This document shows, piece by piece, positions 1 through 12,016 of a stretch of 64,000 nucleotides of DNA (within the stretch, counting starts at the first letter, position 1; every line of letters begins with the position of its first letter). Source of the DNA: Dactylonectria macrodidyma (Eukaryota > Ascomycota > Sordariomycetes > Hypocreales > Nectriaceae); contig JAGMUV010000001.1 of NCBI GenBank assembly GCA_020744425.1, forward strand, positions 5,828,001 through 5,892,000. Reading direction: 5' to 3'. Position numbers and translations under genes: made by a program. A model generated the notes under the pieces. The model did no database searches. It was given only the letters and a program-made list of their open reading frames with translations, and was not told the DNA's origin.

Positions 1-1346
1 GAGTCAATGTTAGTGAATCTGATCGATGAGTGATGGGAAGTGAGCGGGGCCTTACTTCGCATGTGAGCTTCGAGCTCGTTCATGGGAACCTGCTGCTTGC
101 AGTTGGGGCACAGGGCCATCTGGGCACCCTGTTTGTTGGCAGCCTTTTGTGCCGCGCGAGGGATGTAGTTCTCCTTGATCTTCATCGGAGCAGCACCGCC
201 ACGAGCCTCAGTATGTGCCTGCTGCTTCCTGGCCTGCGCCTCTGCGCGCTCCTGGATCCTACGTTCCTCCTCTTCTTCCTGGGCGGATCGGTGCGGTAAT
301 TGTGGTGTTGAGGGGTAGAGTGGTGAGGGTGGTGGCATTTGGGGCTGGTAGGTTGGCTGCTGAGGAGCGAATCCAGGGTGGACGGGAAGCGCATATGGCT
401 GGGAGACGGCTGCCGAGGCATTATAGGTAGTCTCTTCGCCGGGCATGGCCTCCTCGATACGCAGGTTGGAACTAATGGAAGCGTTGTTTCGATCCTCAAG
501 GGAGGCGTACTGGAGCTCGGATAGGTTGGTCGGGGGCGGCAGATTGGCCTGCTCGTCGGCATCATTGAAGGTGATGGTTTCCACAACCACAAAATCGCCC
601 CAATCAATTTGAGCGAAGTCAGCCTTCTCCTTCTCCTCCTCCTCTTCCTTCTTCTGTCGCTCTGCTTCCTGGAATTTTGTGTACTCGGCTCGCTGCTTAG
701 AGCGGTTCAGGACGATGAACTTGTCCTCGATATTTGTCTGCAGGCCCTTCATGCGCTCCTCTTGCAGCTTTCCGCCTTCACCGCCGAGTCCGCTCGCCCT
801 CAGTAGTGTGGTGTACTGATCAATGATATGTTGAAAGAAGTTGTGGAAAGTGTGGTTGGGGATGAGGAATTGAAACTGAGGATTGCCAGCTTCGCGCTGG
901 GCCAGCTGGGTCATGAATTGGCGGCCATTCTTGGCGACGAATAAGGCTGCTAGGCGGATGACGTCCAGATCCTTCTGATTGATCCGAGGCATGCGCGCAG
1001 AGAACTGGAAGTCCGGGGGTTTTGGGGGACCCTGGGGTTTCTCTGGGGCTGGCGCAGCATCCTCAGCGCGACCAGCAGCAATAGCAGTGCCGCGGCCGGC
1101 CCTGACCTCGTTCAGGCGCCATTCGTAAAATGGATGGTAGGCATCGGTGGGGTTGAGGAAGCTAAATTTGGGGTTCTGGCGCTCCTTGTCACGGATGCGA
1201 TCTTCGAAGACGCTGCCGTTGCGCGCGACGTAGCCGGCTGTCTTTTCGAGGACGTTACGGATTTCGCGTGGAGGGAGGACGACGCCGGCGGGGGGCTTGA
1301 TGTCGTCCAAGACTGAGGAGTCACCGTTTGTTGCGACAGCTGCCAT
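1..1346 (-). CDS. Splicing factor 3A subunit 1 (SF3a120/Prp21), 5' part
   Basis: Component of the SF3a complex of U2 snRNP, acting in the nucleus during branch-site recognition. The ATG is at 1346. One open exon (56-1346) encodes 430 residues and then meets a GTAAGG donor at 55, so 1-55 is intron and the rest of the gene lies beyond the left edge. Two SURP modules are visible, at about residues 29-81 (ending near FYEWRLNEV) and 125-178 (VAKNGRQFM...FLIPNHTFHNFF). A charged helix rich in E and K follows, then a proline/glutamine-rich stretch. The last visible segment, ending LEAHMR, has the CPNC motif and sequence typical of the PRP21 central region. The missing 3' part should hold the rest of that region and perhaps a ubiquitin-like domain. 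The family call is strong; the exon structure downstream is unknown. Confidence 0.93.
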   Translation of the reverse strand, partial: MAAVATNGDSSVLDDIKPPAGVVLPPREIRNVLEKTAGYVARNGSVFEDRIRDKERQNPKFSFLNPTDAYHPFYEWRLNEVRAGRGTAIAAGRAEDAAPAPEKPQGPPKPPDFQFSARMPRINQKDLDVIRLAALFVAKNGRQFMTQLAQREAGNPQFQFLIPNHTFHNFFQHIIDQYTTLLRASGLGGEGGKLQEERMKGLQTNIEDKFIVLNRSKQRAEYTKFQEAERQKKEEEEEKEKADFAQIDWGDFVVVETITFNDADEQANLPPPTNLSELQYASLEDRNNASISSNLRIEEAMPGEETTYNASAAVSQPYALPVHPGFAPQQPTYQPQMPPPSPLYPSTPQLPHRSAQEEEEERRIQERAEAQARKQQAHTEARGGAAPMKIKENYIPRAAQKAANKQGAQMALCPNCKQQVPMNELEAHMRSKAPLTSHHSSIRFTNID

Positions 1347-3039
1347 GTTTGACACGTCTGTCTGTTCCGATGTCGTCGCGAAGGGTTTGGCGAAGCGTGC
1401 CTAGAATGGGAGCTAGGAAATTTCGAGATTCCAACGACTGACGCGCGAAGCTCTATCGGATGAACTATTAGTCCGGGACTACGCGAGGATGGGAGCTTGA
1501 AGTTGGCCTGCACTAGCCACGGCCAACCATCTGAGCCAAGCGCAATTGAGAAGGGGCACGGATGAAACGAAAGCAAGACATAGTCGTGCTTCCGATAGAA
1601 ACAACCGAGACCTGCGTTCTGTGTGGAGGTAGGTAATAATTGATGAGGACGTTCAAAGTCGTTCATATTCGCTTACATAACCAGCTGCCATCCTCTGTGC
1701 TGTGCCATCATCCATCCCGTCCTGCCTCGCGTCTTGTTCTAGAATAGCTCGAGAGGCAGTCAATAGTGCAGTAATAGTACACTTATCATGTCCACATCAT
1801 TCTAATTAATCAACTGTCTTCACAGCACGTACAGAGTACAAAATGACAGGGTAAACGGGTCTGGGCGAGATCGAATCTTCACGCTAGGCCTGCCTAGATC
1901 CCAAAGCCTTTGGCATCCTACAAGCATAGCGGAGAATAGGGGCTTTGATTCTGTCAGTCGGCGTGGAAGTCTTCCCGGCCACATGTCAGACGTTGCCCGT
2001 TAGCTGAAGTACGAAGTACCTCTGGAAAAAGCCACCTTCCAGTGGAGACATCCCTGCTGCGGCTGAAGCTACACTAAAGCTGTAAGTACCTGCAGTGGCG
2101 CGTCCCCTGTGGTTTTGCAACGTAGCATGTACGCTCAACTGGCTACTCCGGCGCGTGCAGCAGTTGAAATATCTGTGGTCCTACATGCAGCTGGGGATGT
2201 GAAGTAAGAAACTCATCGAAGAGAGCCGCCTCGTAAATAAGGTAAGAGAGAAACGATGCCAACATGTGAGCTGTTTGTTTCAACGAGGTGCCCCCTGATA
2301 AGTTGCCGTCAGATCCTTTGCAGGGGTCAGACCGCCGCAGTGGTCAGTGGAGGCGTTCCAGCAGGGCTAGGCCCACTACGAGCAGGCCCCAGAGGCTTTT
2401 TATAGGGCAAACCGGGGTGGATTTGGGGGGCTGTCGGGACAGGTTGGAAGCCTGGGGTGTGCTGGGACGAGCTGGGACGAGCTGGGACTGTCCGGGGAGG
2501 GTCTAGCGGGCTGGGGACTCTGGCAGCGAGCCGAAAAGGCCACTGTAGCTACAATTTCTGGCACCCCGTACCTGTACGCGTGGGTTGGGAGGACCCCATC
2601 ACCAGTCCCAGTCGCCAGTCACCAGTTGGCTGGCTGGTCGCACACGCGTTGCATATCCCCTGATTCTTCGTGTCCAACTCGACTTCTCCCTCCCTCCCTC
2701 CTTTCTTTATCCTCGACTGAGCGCCATCCTCTCGTCATCGCCTCTCCCCCCTCATCCCGGAGGCCTTGCTGCGATTGACCTTTCCAGGTTGTCGGTTGTT
2801 TACGGTCTTCTTCTCCTACTCTTCTTTTCTCCCTTTCTTCCATCAGCCACTGATGAGGATTCTTTAATCTCCTAGCCACTTCCCTTTCTTACTCTCCTTC
2901 GACTTCACCACCCACCTACCACCGATCGTTTCCTCACCCACCACACCTCGGTAGCTTGCGATCCAGAGACACGACCTCGCCCCTTAAACCTCGTTGCGAG
3001 TCGAGCCGATCCGAGTCGAGTTCTTAGCTGTCGTCCATC
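1347..3039. promoter_or_regulatory. Divergent promoter region of SF3A1 and PMT1
   Basis: About 1.7 kb between two divergent start codons, with no convincing gene. The minus-strand reading frame that runs from about 1666 into SF3A1 is in a different frame from SF3A1 and shows no family similarity. From about 2680 to 2900 the plus strand is strongly pyrimidine-rich, a common layout near fungal transcription starts and here just upstream of PMT1. The bounds of the promoter are inferred. Confidence 0.5.
2461..2490. repeat. 10-bp direct tandem repeat, three units
   Basis: Three consecutive copies of GCTGGGACGA (the last ends TG instead of GA) lie about 550 bp upstream of PMT1. Seen directly; function unknown. 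Confidence 0.85.
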
Positions 3040-6000
3040 ATGGCTCGTTCCACGCGGGGCAAGAGTCCCCAGCCGCCTGTCAAGGCGCAACGAGGCAAAA
3101 GTCCCCAACCGCCCGTCAAGGCGCAACGGGGCCGGAGTCCTCAGCCACCCGTCAGGGCGCAGAGCCAATCTGTCGAGAAGCAACAGCAGCAGCCTGCTCC
3201 CAAGTCTAAGTCCAAGTCGGGCAAGAAGAAGATCACCTCGTACCAGTCCGAGGGTGTCGATGACAACGATGTCTTTCTGCTCCCCACCTCCGACTATTGG
3301 GCAGTTCTTGCGGTCACCGTTCTGGCCACGATTGTCCGCGTCTTCAAGATCTTCCAGCCTACCAGCGTCGTCTTCGACGAGGTCCAGTAAGTTGATGCAT
3401 TCTCTTGCACATGACATTGGCACGCCTTACGGAAGAAATGAACACTTTCAGCTGACAATGCGGCCTCCTCTAGCTTCGGCGGTTTCGCTTCCAAGTACAT
3501 CAAGGGCAAATTCTTCATGGACGTTCACCCGCCCCTAGCCAAGATGCTCATCGCTCTCACTGGATGGATCGCCGGCTTCGACGGCAAGTTCGACTTCAAG
3601 GAGATTGGCAAAGACTACCTCGAGCCTGGCGTCCCCTATGTCGCCATGCGCATGTTCCCTGCCATCTGTGGTGTCCTGCTCGCCCCTTGCATGTTCCTCA
3701 CTCTCAAGACTGTCGGTTGCCGTACCATGACCGCTACCCTGGGTGCTGGTCTCGTTATCTTCGGTGGGCTTTCCCCTGGTTCTCGCGCGTGCCCTCGCCG
3801 GAATCCAATTGCCACTACCCTCAATTACTTGCTAACGTGTATCGTTTCCAGAGAATGGTCTTTTGACCCAGGCCCGCCTGATCCTCCTCGATTCACCCCT
3901 CGTTGCCGCCACCGCTTTCACTGCTCTTGCCTTCTCCTGCTTCACCAACCAGCACGAGCTCGGCCCTGAGAAGGCCTTCTCGTTGAGTTGGTGGTTCTGG
4001 CTCGTTCTCACTGGACTTGGTCTCGGCATCACCGCCAGCATCAAGTGGGTTGGCTTGTTCACCATTGCCTGGGTTGGTGCTTTGACTCTAGTCCAACTCT
4101 GGGTTCTTCTGGGTGACAACAGGAACGTCAGCATGGTACGTCTTTTCTCCTCCCCCAAAATGCTCTGCCCCCGCTAACTTTCCGAAGCGTCTTTGGTCTA
4201 AGCACTTCATGGCCCGTATCTTCTCCCTCATTGTTATCCCCATCACCTTCTACATGGCCATGTTTGCCATTCACTTCGCCATCCTCAGGAACCCTGGTGA
4301 CGGCGATGGTTTCATGAGCTCTGAGTTCCAGGCAACTCTCAACAGCAAGGGCATGAAGGATGTTCCCGCCGATGTCATCATGGGCAGTCGCGTCTCCATT
4401 CGTCACGTCAACACCCGAGGTGGCTACCTGCACTCGCATCCTCTCATGTACCCCACCGGCAGCAAGCAGCAGCAGATTACTCTATACCCTCACAAGGACG
4501 ACAACAACATCTGGCTTCTCGAGAACCAAACCCAACCTCTTGGCATTGACGGCCAGCCTATCAACGGCACTGCAGCATGGGACGCTCTTCCCGAACTCGA
4601 GTACATCAAGGATGGCAGCGTCCTCCGCCTCTTCCACCGACCGACCCACCGCCGCCTCCACTCCCACGATGTCCGACCCCCAATCACAGAGGCCGACTGG
4701 CAGAACGAGGTCTCCGCCTACGGTTACGAGGGCTTTGAGGGTGATGCCAACGACTACTTCCGTGTCGAGATTGTCAAGAAGCGATCCCATGGCGCCCTCG
4801 CCAAGGAACGTGTCCGAACCATTGAGACTAAGTTCCGTCTCGTCCACGTTATGACTGGCTGTGTGCTCTTCTCTCACAAGGTCAAGCTTCCCGATTGGGC
4901 CTCGGAGCAACAGGAGGTGACATGTGCTCGTGGCGGCACCGTGCCCAACAGCTTGTGGTATGTCGAGTACAATGAGCACCCTCAGCTCGTGGACGGCGTC
5001 GAGAAGGTCAACTACCGCAGGCCTAGCTTCTTTGGCAAGTTCTGGGAGCTCCAGAAGGTCATGTGGGCTACCAATGCCGGTCTGACCGACTCTCATGCTT
5101 GGGACTCGCGCCCCGAGTCTTGGCCTATCCTGCGTCGCGGCATCAACTTCTGGGGCAAGCACCACACCCAGGTCTACCTCATTGGCAATCCCATCATCTG
5201 GTGGTCCACCACTCTGGCCATTGCCGTCTGGGCTTTGTTCAAGGGCGTTGCTGTTCTCCGATGGCAGCGCAACTGCAACGATTACCGCCACACCACTTTC
5301 AAGCGTTTCGATTATGAGATCGGCACCTATGTTCTTGGCTGGGCTCTGCACTACTTCCCCTTCTACTTGATGAAACGTCAGCTCTTCCTCCACCACTATT
5401 TCCCGGCCCTCTACTTCGGCATCATCGCCCTCTGCCAAGTCGTGGACTTTGCCACCGCTCGCATTCCCGGCATCGGTGTGCGCGAGAACTCCATCATCAA
5501 CAGGATCACCGTCGTGGCGTTCCTTGTTCTCACCACGGCCGTCTTCACCCTTTACGCACCTCTGGCCTACGGCAGCCCCTGGACCAAGGCCGAGTGCAAG
5601 AGAGTGAAGCTCTTTTCTAGCTGGGACTTTGACTGCAATACCTTCTTCGACAGCGTAAGTAATTCTGAAGAAATCCCACAGAGACAACTCCCTCGTCGCG
5701 GGTGATCGAGCGACACGTTCAACATGGCTTCCATCATGCCATGCTTAGACATGTCGTTTGCGTATGCATACATGCACAACGAATTGGGCAGCTTCAAGCT
5801 AACATGATGCCACGCAGTATGACAAGTACACCCTGGCCGAGGCTCCCACAGTCAGCGACGGTGTCGTTCCGACTACTGTAGCGAAGAAGCTCGAGGCCAA
5901 GAAGGCCGCGCCTCCCGCTGAGAAGATCCCCGAAGGCAAGGCCCAGGAAGAGCCTGCTATTTCTGGGGCTCCTCCTATGGAGCAGCACCGAGTCATTGCC

Positions 6001-6474
6001 AAGGAGGAGAAGGTTGAGTACCGGGACCAAGACGGCAACCTGTTAGATCCTGAGCAGGTCAAGGCTCTAGAGGGCAAGGTTGAGTTCAAGACCAAGTACG
6101 AGACCCAGACACGTGTCGTTGATGAGGCTGGCAACGAGCTCAAGGCGCCTGACGGCGGTTGGCCTGAGGATCTGGCTGCTGTTGCTCCTCCCCACCCTGA
6201 TGTGGAGGGTGTCAACAGCGAGACTGTCAAGGGCAAGGAGGAGGATGTTGTTCCCCCCCAGGACTACCAGGCCAGCCAAGATGGCGAGAAGGAGGCTGAG
6301 GAGTCCAAGCCCAAGCCTGCAAGCGAGACGAAGGACGCCACAGCCAGCCAAGCTGTTGAGGAGGCCGAGGTCATTGAGGAGCCTAAACCAGCTGCCGAGA
6401 ACCAGGAGGCTGAGGAGTCGAAGCTTGCACCTCCAAGTGAAGAGAAGGAGGCTCCTGTTCATGAGGAGCTGTAA
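3040..6474 (+). CDS. PMT1: Protein O-mannosyltransferase, PMT1 subfamily
   Basis: Transfers mannose from dolichyl-phosphate mannose to Ser/Thr of secretory proteins in the ER membrane, usually as a heterodimer with a PMT2-type subunit. Exons are 3040-3386, 3474-3763, 3852-4135, 4188-5654 and 5818-6474 (1,014 residues). The first splice restores the family motif DEVHFGGFASKY (catalytic D113-E114). A multi-span PMT domain covers about residues 70-340. A luminal MIR region runs from about 350 to 575 (starting near GSRVSIRHVNTRGGYLHSH), and the C-terminal membrane block from about 595 to 785. The soluble tail (about 797-1014) is rich in E, K and P and includes YRDQDGNLLDPEQVKALEG, which I associate with the PMT1 subfamily of filamentous fungi; subfamily assignment rests on that and the DWASEQQEVTC motif. 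The N-terminus carries a triplicated 12-residue repeat. The last intron (163 nt) is longest; the others are 52-88 nt. Confidence 0.93.
3058..3165 (+). repeat. In-frame 36-bp triplication in the PMT1 N-terminus
   Basis: Three 36-bp units at 3058-3093, 3094-3129 and 3130-3165 encode variants of GKSPQPPVKAQR. The first two differ mostly at synonymous positions and the third is more diverged. The repeat lies in the N-terminal segment ahead of the first membrane span. Confidence 0.9.
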
Positions 6475-7491
6475 ATGCCGACTTGATGAGGCATTTCTCG
6501 ACGCCACAATGTCCCATGTCAGCGTGGCTGATGAAGTGAGGTCTTCCTCATCGGACCGGGTCATCTGGCCCGGCACTACCGCTGCGCTCCATGTAACATT
6601 ATGTACTCATATCTTCTGATGACGAATGGAGAAGGACGGGAGATGAGAAAGATCTTTCAAACAGCGGTCTTTTTGGTAATGCGGGAGAGTCTTGGGCACA
6701 AGTTACACCACTAACTACACGAAGAAAATCCACAAGATGAAAAAGGCGGAGAGAGAATAGTTGATTTGTAACCTAGAACGTCGGGCCATGGCGTCTTCTC
6801 ATTTGTACCTACCTAACTACGGCATGTCGTAACTATTCCGATGGGCTCCAATGTATGATGCACAATTCTCATCTAATTAAAAACGTTACATGTTCACAAC
6901 GACATCCACGTGCAACGTCGGTGCCATTAAGTTGACAGATCTAAGTAAAACGCCAAATTTATGTCGGATATTGACAGATTGCAAGCAACGTGGTCTGAGG
7001 AGGCAACAATGCGGAAGCAACTCTGGTATCATTTCTATTACTACTATGACTATTGGCACCGTCCATTTGTCGTGACGACCGCGGATCTAGTGACTGTATG
7101 TATACCCAATCGTGACGCTCAGTAAAAGACTAAACGGGACATCCGGTCCCGAGCAAGACCCAGCCCGCCGTAATGCGCCAGCAATGAAGATACGCGTATC
7201 TCAGAAACGCCTTTGTAACCATCAACAACTTCAAATCATCCATCCATCCTGTTTTCGACCAGGCCCATAATTGTCATCCGATGTATGTTGAAATCCCACC
7301 ACTCCTCCTGATAATCGCCCTTGGTTTCTCCTCTGAACCAAAGAACCGGGACCCGGTAAAAAGTCCAATCAAGAACCAAACCCATGCAAACAATCCTGTG
7401 TAAACCCAAAGATGATATACAAATATAATACAAGAAAGCGCCAACGCGTGGTCAACAGTAACGTGAACCACGGTAGAGGGCCTTTCGTTGT
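6475..7491. other. Intergenic region between convergent PMT1 and SEC2
   Basis: Shared 3' side of two convergent genes, presumably holding both 3' UTRs. It is moderately AT-rich near 6660-6900 and contains no reading frame with recognisable similarity. Confidence 0.6.
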
Positions 7492-9659
7492 TCAGTATCC
7501 CTTGAAAGGAATCGTAAGAGATAGACGTTTCGTATCCTCGGAGACGGCAGCGCTCTTGACTTCTAGGGACCGAACGGAGTTACGAATGCTCACGCCTCCA
7601 TCAGTCTGATTCGGGGGAGTACGGGGTTCTTCAATGGGGGCCTTCTTGGGGACATCTCGTATTCGGTCGAGGTCCACTGGAGATGCTTCCCTCACCACGG
7701 CAACAACCTTGTCCATCGAGACAGATTCGGAGGCAGCATGCCCCTCGTGGCTATTGCGTGGGCTCTTCTCAAGATCCACTGTGAGCGCAGACTGCGTCGC
7801 AGGAACAACGCCGCCGCCAATCCGAGCCCAGAACATCTGATCCCTCAACCTGACACTCTCCTCCCAGGCGGCCCTCTCATGGTCTTCATCGTCAGCTCGC
7901 CAGTGGCCATCCTTGACCATGCGCAGGAAGCCCAAAAAGTCGCAAGTAGAGCGCACGCGGGTGAGGCAGTACTTGCAGAGGGGGTGTCGCTGGGCAGAAT
8001 CGGCTTCGCTCGTCCGGAATCGGTGGTTGCGTAGATACATCGGATCAGAGCGAGACTCGCCACAGAGGGAACAAGGATAAAATTGAGGTTTTGTCAAGGA
8101 GAGGAGGAATGAGGTAGAACCAGCGGGAACGGGCTCAACGACCAGTGATCCTTCCATCATGGAGTTGATAACGGTTCGACGAGCCAGCCATGAGAGGCCA
8201 GGGGCGATGTCTAGACGAAGAGTAGGCTCGATGTCCTCAGCTAGAACGCGCTTGTAGAACCTGGTGTCTTTGAGACTGGGCAGAGGAGCAGCTGAGGCGT
8301 TCGAATTCGCGCTAATCGTAGAGGCAGGAGTATTGGGGGACTGAGGGGCACTACCACTTGTCGGGGCGGACGTATTCAAAGAGGTGGTGGAGGCGTTGGA
8401 TGGGTGGGCACTGGAAGTCGAACCACCGAGGCCGAGCGACGTCAAAGCGTTGAGGGCGCCGATAGAACCAGACGAAACGCGGCTGCTGGCGCGGTTGCGG
8501 GACAGTCGGGCGAGATTAGTGAAATCATCGTAAGACGGGAGATCGGTGCGCAGGACAGGTTGAACGAGTTGCGGGAAAGAAGTGGGAGGTGACGGCTCTA
8601 CAGAAACACCCCAGCGCGACGGCGCAGGCTCGTTGATGGAAGGTTGAGCATCGTCTCGAGAGTCGGTCTTGCCAAGGCCTGGTGAAGAGGGGGCGGTAAC
8701 GTTGAGTTGTTCTTCCTTTTCAGCCGCCATGTGTTCCATGACATGCTTCAGTTCGAATAGTTGCTCCTGTTGGGATTTGAGAAGGCTCTCGGAATCAGCA
8801 AGCTGAGCTTTCAGTTGATCGTTCTTCCGTTGCAATATTTCGTGGTCGGCCTTGGCCTCCTCCTTTGCGCCGATGACCATCTTGTTTGCCTCCTCGAAAA
8901 GAGCTGCAGTCAAATTTTCGAGTTCCTGTTCGATTTTCTTCTTCTCTCTATCCGTGTCGAGGCGCTTTTGTCGCTCCTCTAGAATCTTCGCTTGTAGAAC
9001 CTTCTTCTCGGCCTCTACCGTCTGTTTTCGGACCCAAACATCACCAGCAAGCATATCGCGCTGGGAGGCGTTTTGAGCCTCCAGGGAGCGAATTCTTTCA
9101 CGGGCGGCTTCGAGCTCATGACGTGCAGTGGAAAGTGAGTCGTCGAGAATCGTCTGGTGGTTAATCGCATTGATGAGCTTGGTGCTAAGGGTGGCAACTT
9201 CATCGTTGAGATCGGGGTGGCGAGTAGGGCTTGGAGAGCTGTCGTGGGCCGGGGTCATGGCCCGACTCCGAGGATCGGGTAAAGTGCTCATCTCATCATC
9301 GAAATCAGATTGAGTAGCGTAAGTAACGTTTGCCAAGTGAGCTGAGGAGGACGACTTTGTGAGAACGTGGGTGGAGATGGCAGAGGGAGCTCGGGGCCTG
9401 TGGCTGGAGGTAGTAGCGATGGAAGAGAGGGATCGAAAGTGGCCGAGAGAATGACGAGAGGATTTCGAGGATGCGCCTCCGTGCGGCTGTGACCAGCCAG
9501 TGGCGGACATGGCCATGAATCTATTGCTCATAAGAGGGTGATTGTCAGCAATCAGATGTGGTCAAGAACGTTGGAATGTTGGTGGAGAAGGGTGGCGTCT
9601 TGAGTCAAGGAATCCAAGACAGGAGTAGGAGGAGCGAGGCGAGAAACATACGAGTCCAT
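7492..9659 (-). CDS. SEC2: Rab guanine-nucleotide exchange factor Sec2 (Rabin8 family)
   Basis: Activates the Sec4-type Rab on post-Golgi vesicles for delivery to growth sites. The preferred model has an 8-nt first coding exon (9652-9659, ATGGACTC), a GTATGT donor at 9651, a branch point TGCTGAC about 15 nt before the acceptor at 9527, and a second exon 7492-9526. This gives 680 residues with the frame kept. The alternative is an unspliced start at the ATG at 9531 (679 residues, first residues differing). The Sec2p coiled coil spans about residues 110-270 with the hallmark LTAALFEEANKMV at about 208-220. A low-complexity S/T/P region follows, then a conserved C-terminal block with two CxxC pairs (near residues 488 and 518) that could bind metal. 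The sequence upstream on this strand is pyrimidine-rich. Family assignment is firm; the start is an inference. Confidence 0.9.
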
Positions 9660-9885
9660 CGGAGCAGGCGCGTGGCCAAGGTGTCAGTCGTGAAGGTCTT
9701 GTGACCTCAGCCCAGAGAGTCGTGACGAGACAGATTGAATTGGACAGGCGATGGGGAAAATCGAAGGTGGGAGTCTGAGGCCAGAGAGGGGAATGAGAGA
9801 GTGAAATGGAGCACAGTATGGAGAGATGACGAAGACGAATGGATGGATGGATGGGATGCAAGTGCGGATCCTCCGGGGACGGGGC

Positions 9886-9925
9886 GTGAGTGGTGAGTGG
9901 TGGGTGGTGAGTGGTGGGTGGTGAG
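9886..9925. repeat. Heptamer tandem repeat GTGRGTG
   Basis: Five full units and one partial unit of GTGAGTG/GTGGGTG lie head to tail about 230 bp upstream of the likely SEC2 start. A GGAT microsatellite sits close by at about 9839-9852. Seen directly; function unknown. Confidence 0.85.
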
Positions 9926-11990
9926 CAGCAGTGACGACAGGTCGAGATCAAGCAAGACTCAAAGGGTGAGGACCGAGAGCCAAGATACGCCAGCAGCCAA
10001 AGGGGACCAGACCAGGCTAGACCAAAGAAGAGACCACGAGGAGCGAGAGGAGAGCGGCTACTGCGCGAGGACGGACGACCCACGGGCGGACCAGGGCTTA
10101 AAGAGGCGAGCGGAGCAACGCTGTGGCTGGGTACAAAGCAAGAAGCGTGCTGCGGTAGTCGGAACGTGGTAGTACGAGGCCTCTTGGCTCGTGTCGCTGG
10201 CTGGGCCGACAGCCAGATCTGAACTTGCAGGGGTGTGTCGGTTGGAGCAAGTTGGGGGCTCGGAGCCAGCGTCGAAGCAGGAACAGGACGAGGAGAGTAG
10301 AGACGAGGAAGATAAACAGCAGGAATATAATAAGAAGAAGGGGAGAATTGAAGGATCCGGGCCTTGAATCGCGGGGGCCGTCGAACACACGAGATGCCTT
10401 GGTCACCAAGATTGGAACCTTGAAGGTGGTGACGGAGATGAAATTGGTGAGGGAAGAAAAAAAAATCAAGGTTTTGATAGGAAGAGCGAGCCGAAAAGTA
10501 GGTACGTAGTATGTAGTATGAATGGAAGAAGAGAGCGCCGAACAAGCCTGGCAACTTGAGTGAGGGGGAAGGAAAGAAGAAAAAGAAGGAAGGAAGGAAG
10601 GAGACAAATACCTTGAGAGAACCTTTGCAAGGCCTGCTGCAATACTTTACTTACCTACTACGTTTATGTGCTGTGCAGTCTGGCCCAGGATGCGGGATGC
10701 GCTGTGCTGCACTGTACCGTGTTCCTTGCCCATCTATCTCCATCTGCTTTCATCGTGACCAGTCGGCTTTGCCTGGAGGCGCAGAAGGAACGTGTATGTG
10801 TGTGCTCGACTCATGACGCCCAAAGGTCCGCGCCGTATCCAACGCTTGTGGGGAGGTAGATCATGTAGGGTCCCTGAGGTACCTTGGGAAGTGCGCACCC
10901 TGAGTTGTAGGTACCCAGCGTCGTACCTAAACATCGTCCCCGCCCGGGCAGCATCGTATCCGCCACCACCGTATCCTCCACTGCCCAAGAGTCAAGACAA
11001 AGCCCGGGGGGGTCGCAGAAGCCGGGAAACACCACGCCTCGGAAAACGGGCAACATGACGACCCCGGCGTGGTAAAGACGCAGACATTGAATCAGTATCC
11101 CCCCCCGACTCGCAGAACGGCGACCAACCCAAACGCCAGCAAACGGGGAAACAATCGAGTCGAGGCCCAAGTCCAACTTGACCATTATTATTACCCGAGT
11201 GACCTGGGCAGCCTGAGCAAAAAGCCCCCCTCCTCATCCATCCAAGCCACAAGTCGAGTCGCTTGTGACGCCACTACATCATGGCCCCGGCGCTTACCTG
11301 ATGCGCTAGTCCCGAGACAGTGTAGCTCCTCATTGGACGGTGTTTTGAAGGCGCCGCTGGCCTCCACTTGCTCCATTGGGATTTGCAGCCGGGTACCTTG
11401 GTTCGTTTGGTTCCAGGTACTTCCCGTCTCTCCCTGCGCCCCAAGTGCCTCGCGCCGCGCCTTCTCGCTGTCCCGCCGAGTCGAAGCCAGCACGACGGCA
11501 TGGACCGAGCCCGCCACTATTGCGCAGATGGTAGTAATTAATTACCATCATACCTTTCTATCATGGGTAAGAGTATTTCAAAGTGGGACCCCAACGTATT
11601 ACACCACCCACATTCTCGACTTACAAGTTTGATGACTCTCGGCATACAAACCTAGTCGAGCTGTGATCCTAAAGCATGGGGGGCATCCGGGCGATTGGTA
11701 CGAACAGGGGAAGGCTGAATTCCCTCGAGACTTGGCGAAGAGCTGCAAAGGGATGCTCGCTCGTAGCTATACGTAAGTACGAGCGCTGAGCATGCCTTCG
11801 ACGTACATACGAACTGGTCACGAGCCAGCTTGGAGCCGCCTCGGACACGGACGGGGAGACAAGATCGACACGCCATCAAGTTCCAGGCTGGATAAGGCCA
11901 CACACATCCTAGTCCAGCTGTGCTAATGCGTCTAAGTTCTTGAATCTCTTCTCTTCAGCTGTCGATTGATGGTTGAATGATTTATTCTTA

Positions 11991-12016
11991 TTCTTCTTCT
12001 TCTTCTTCTTCTTCTT
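11991..12016. repeat. TTC trinucleotide microsatellite
   Basis: A run of about eight TTC units within the intergenic region. Seen directly. Confidence 0.9.

Noticed and set aside
1112..1666. 184-codon frame crossing the SF3A1 start
   Set aside because: Different frame from SF3A1 over the shared part and no recognisable protein.
4482..5687. 401-codon frame antisense to PMT1 exon 4
   Set aside because: Antisense shadow of a strongly biased coding exon; the sense strand is clearly the conserved PMT1.
9562..10554. Minus-strand frame of 330 codons upstream of SEC2
   Set aside because: Lies in a pyrimidine-rich leader where stop codons are rare in several frames; the peptide is low in complexity and covers the predicted SEC2 first exon and intron in another frame.
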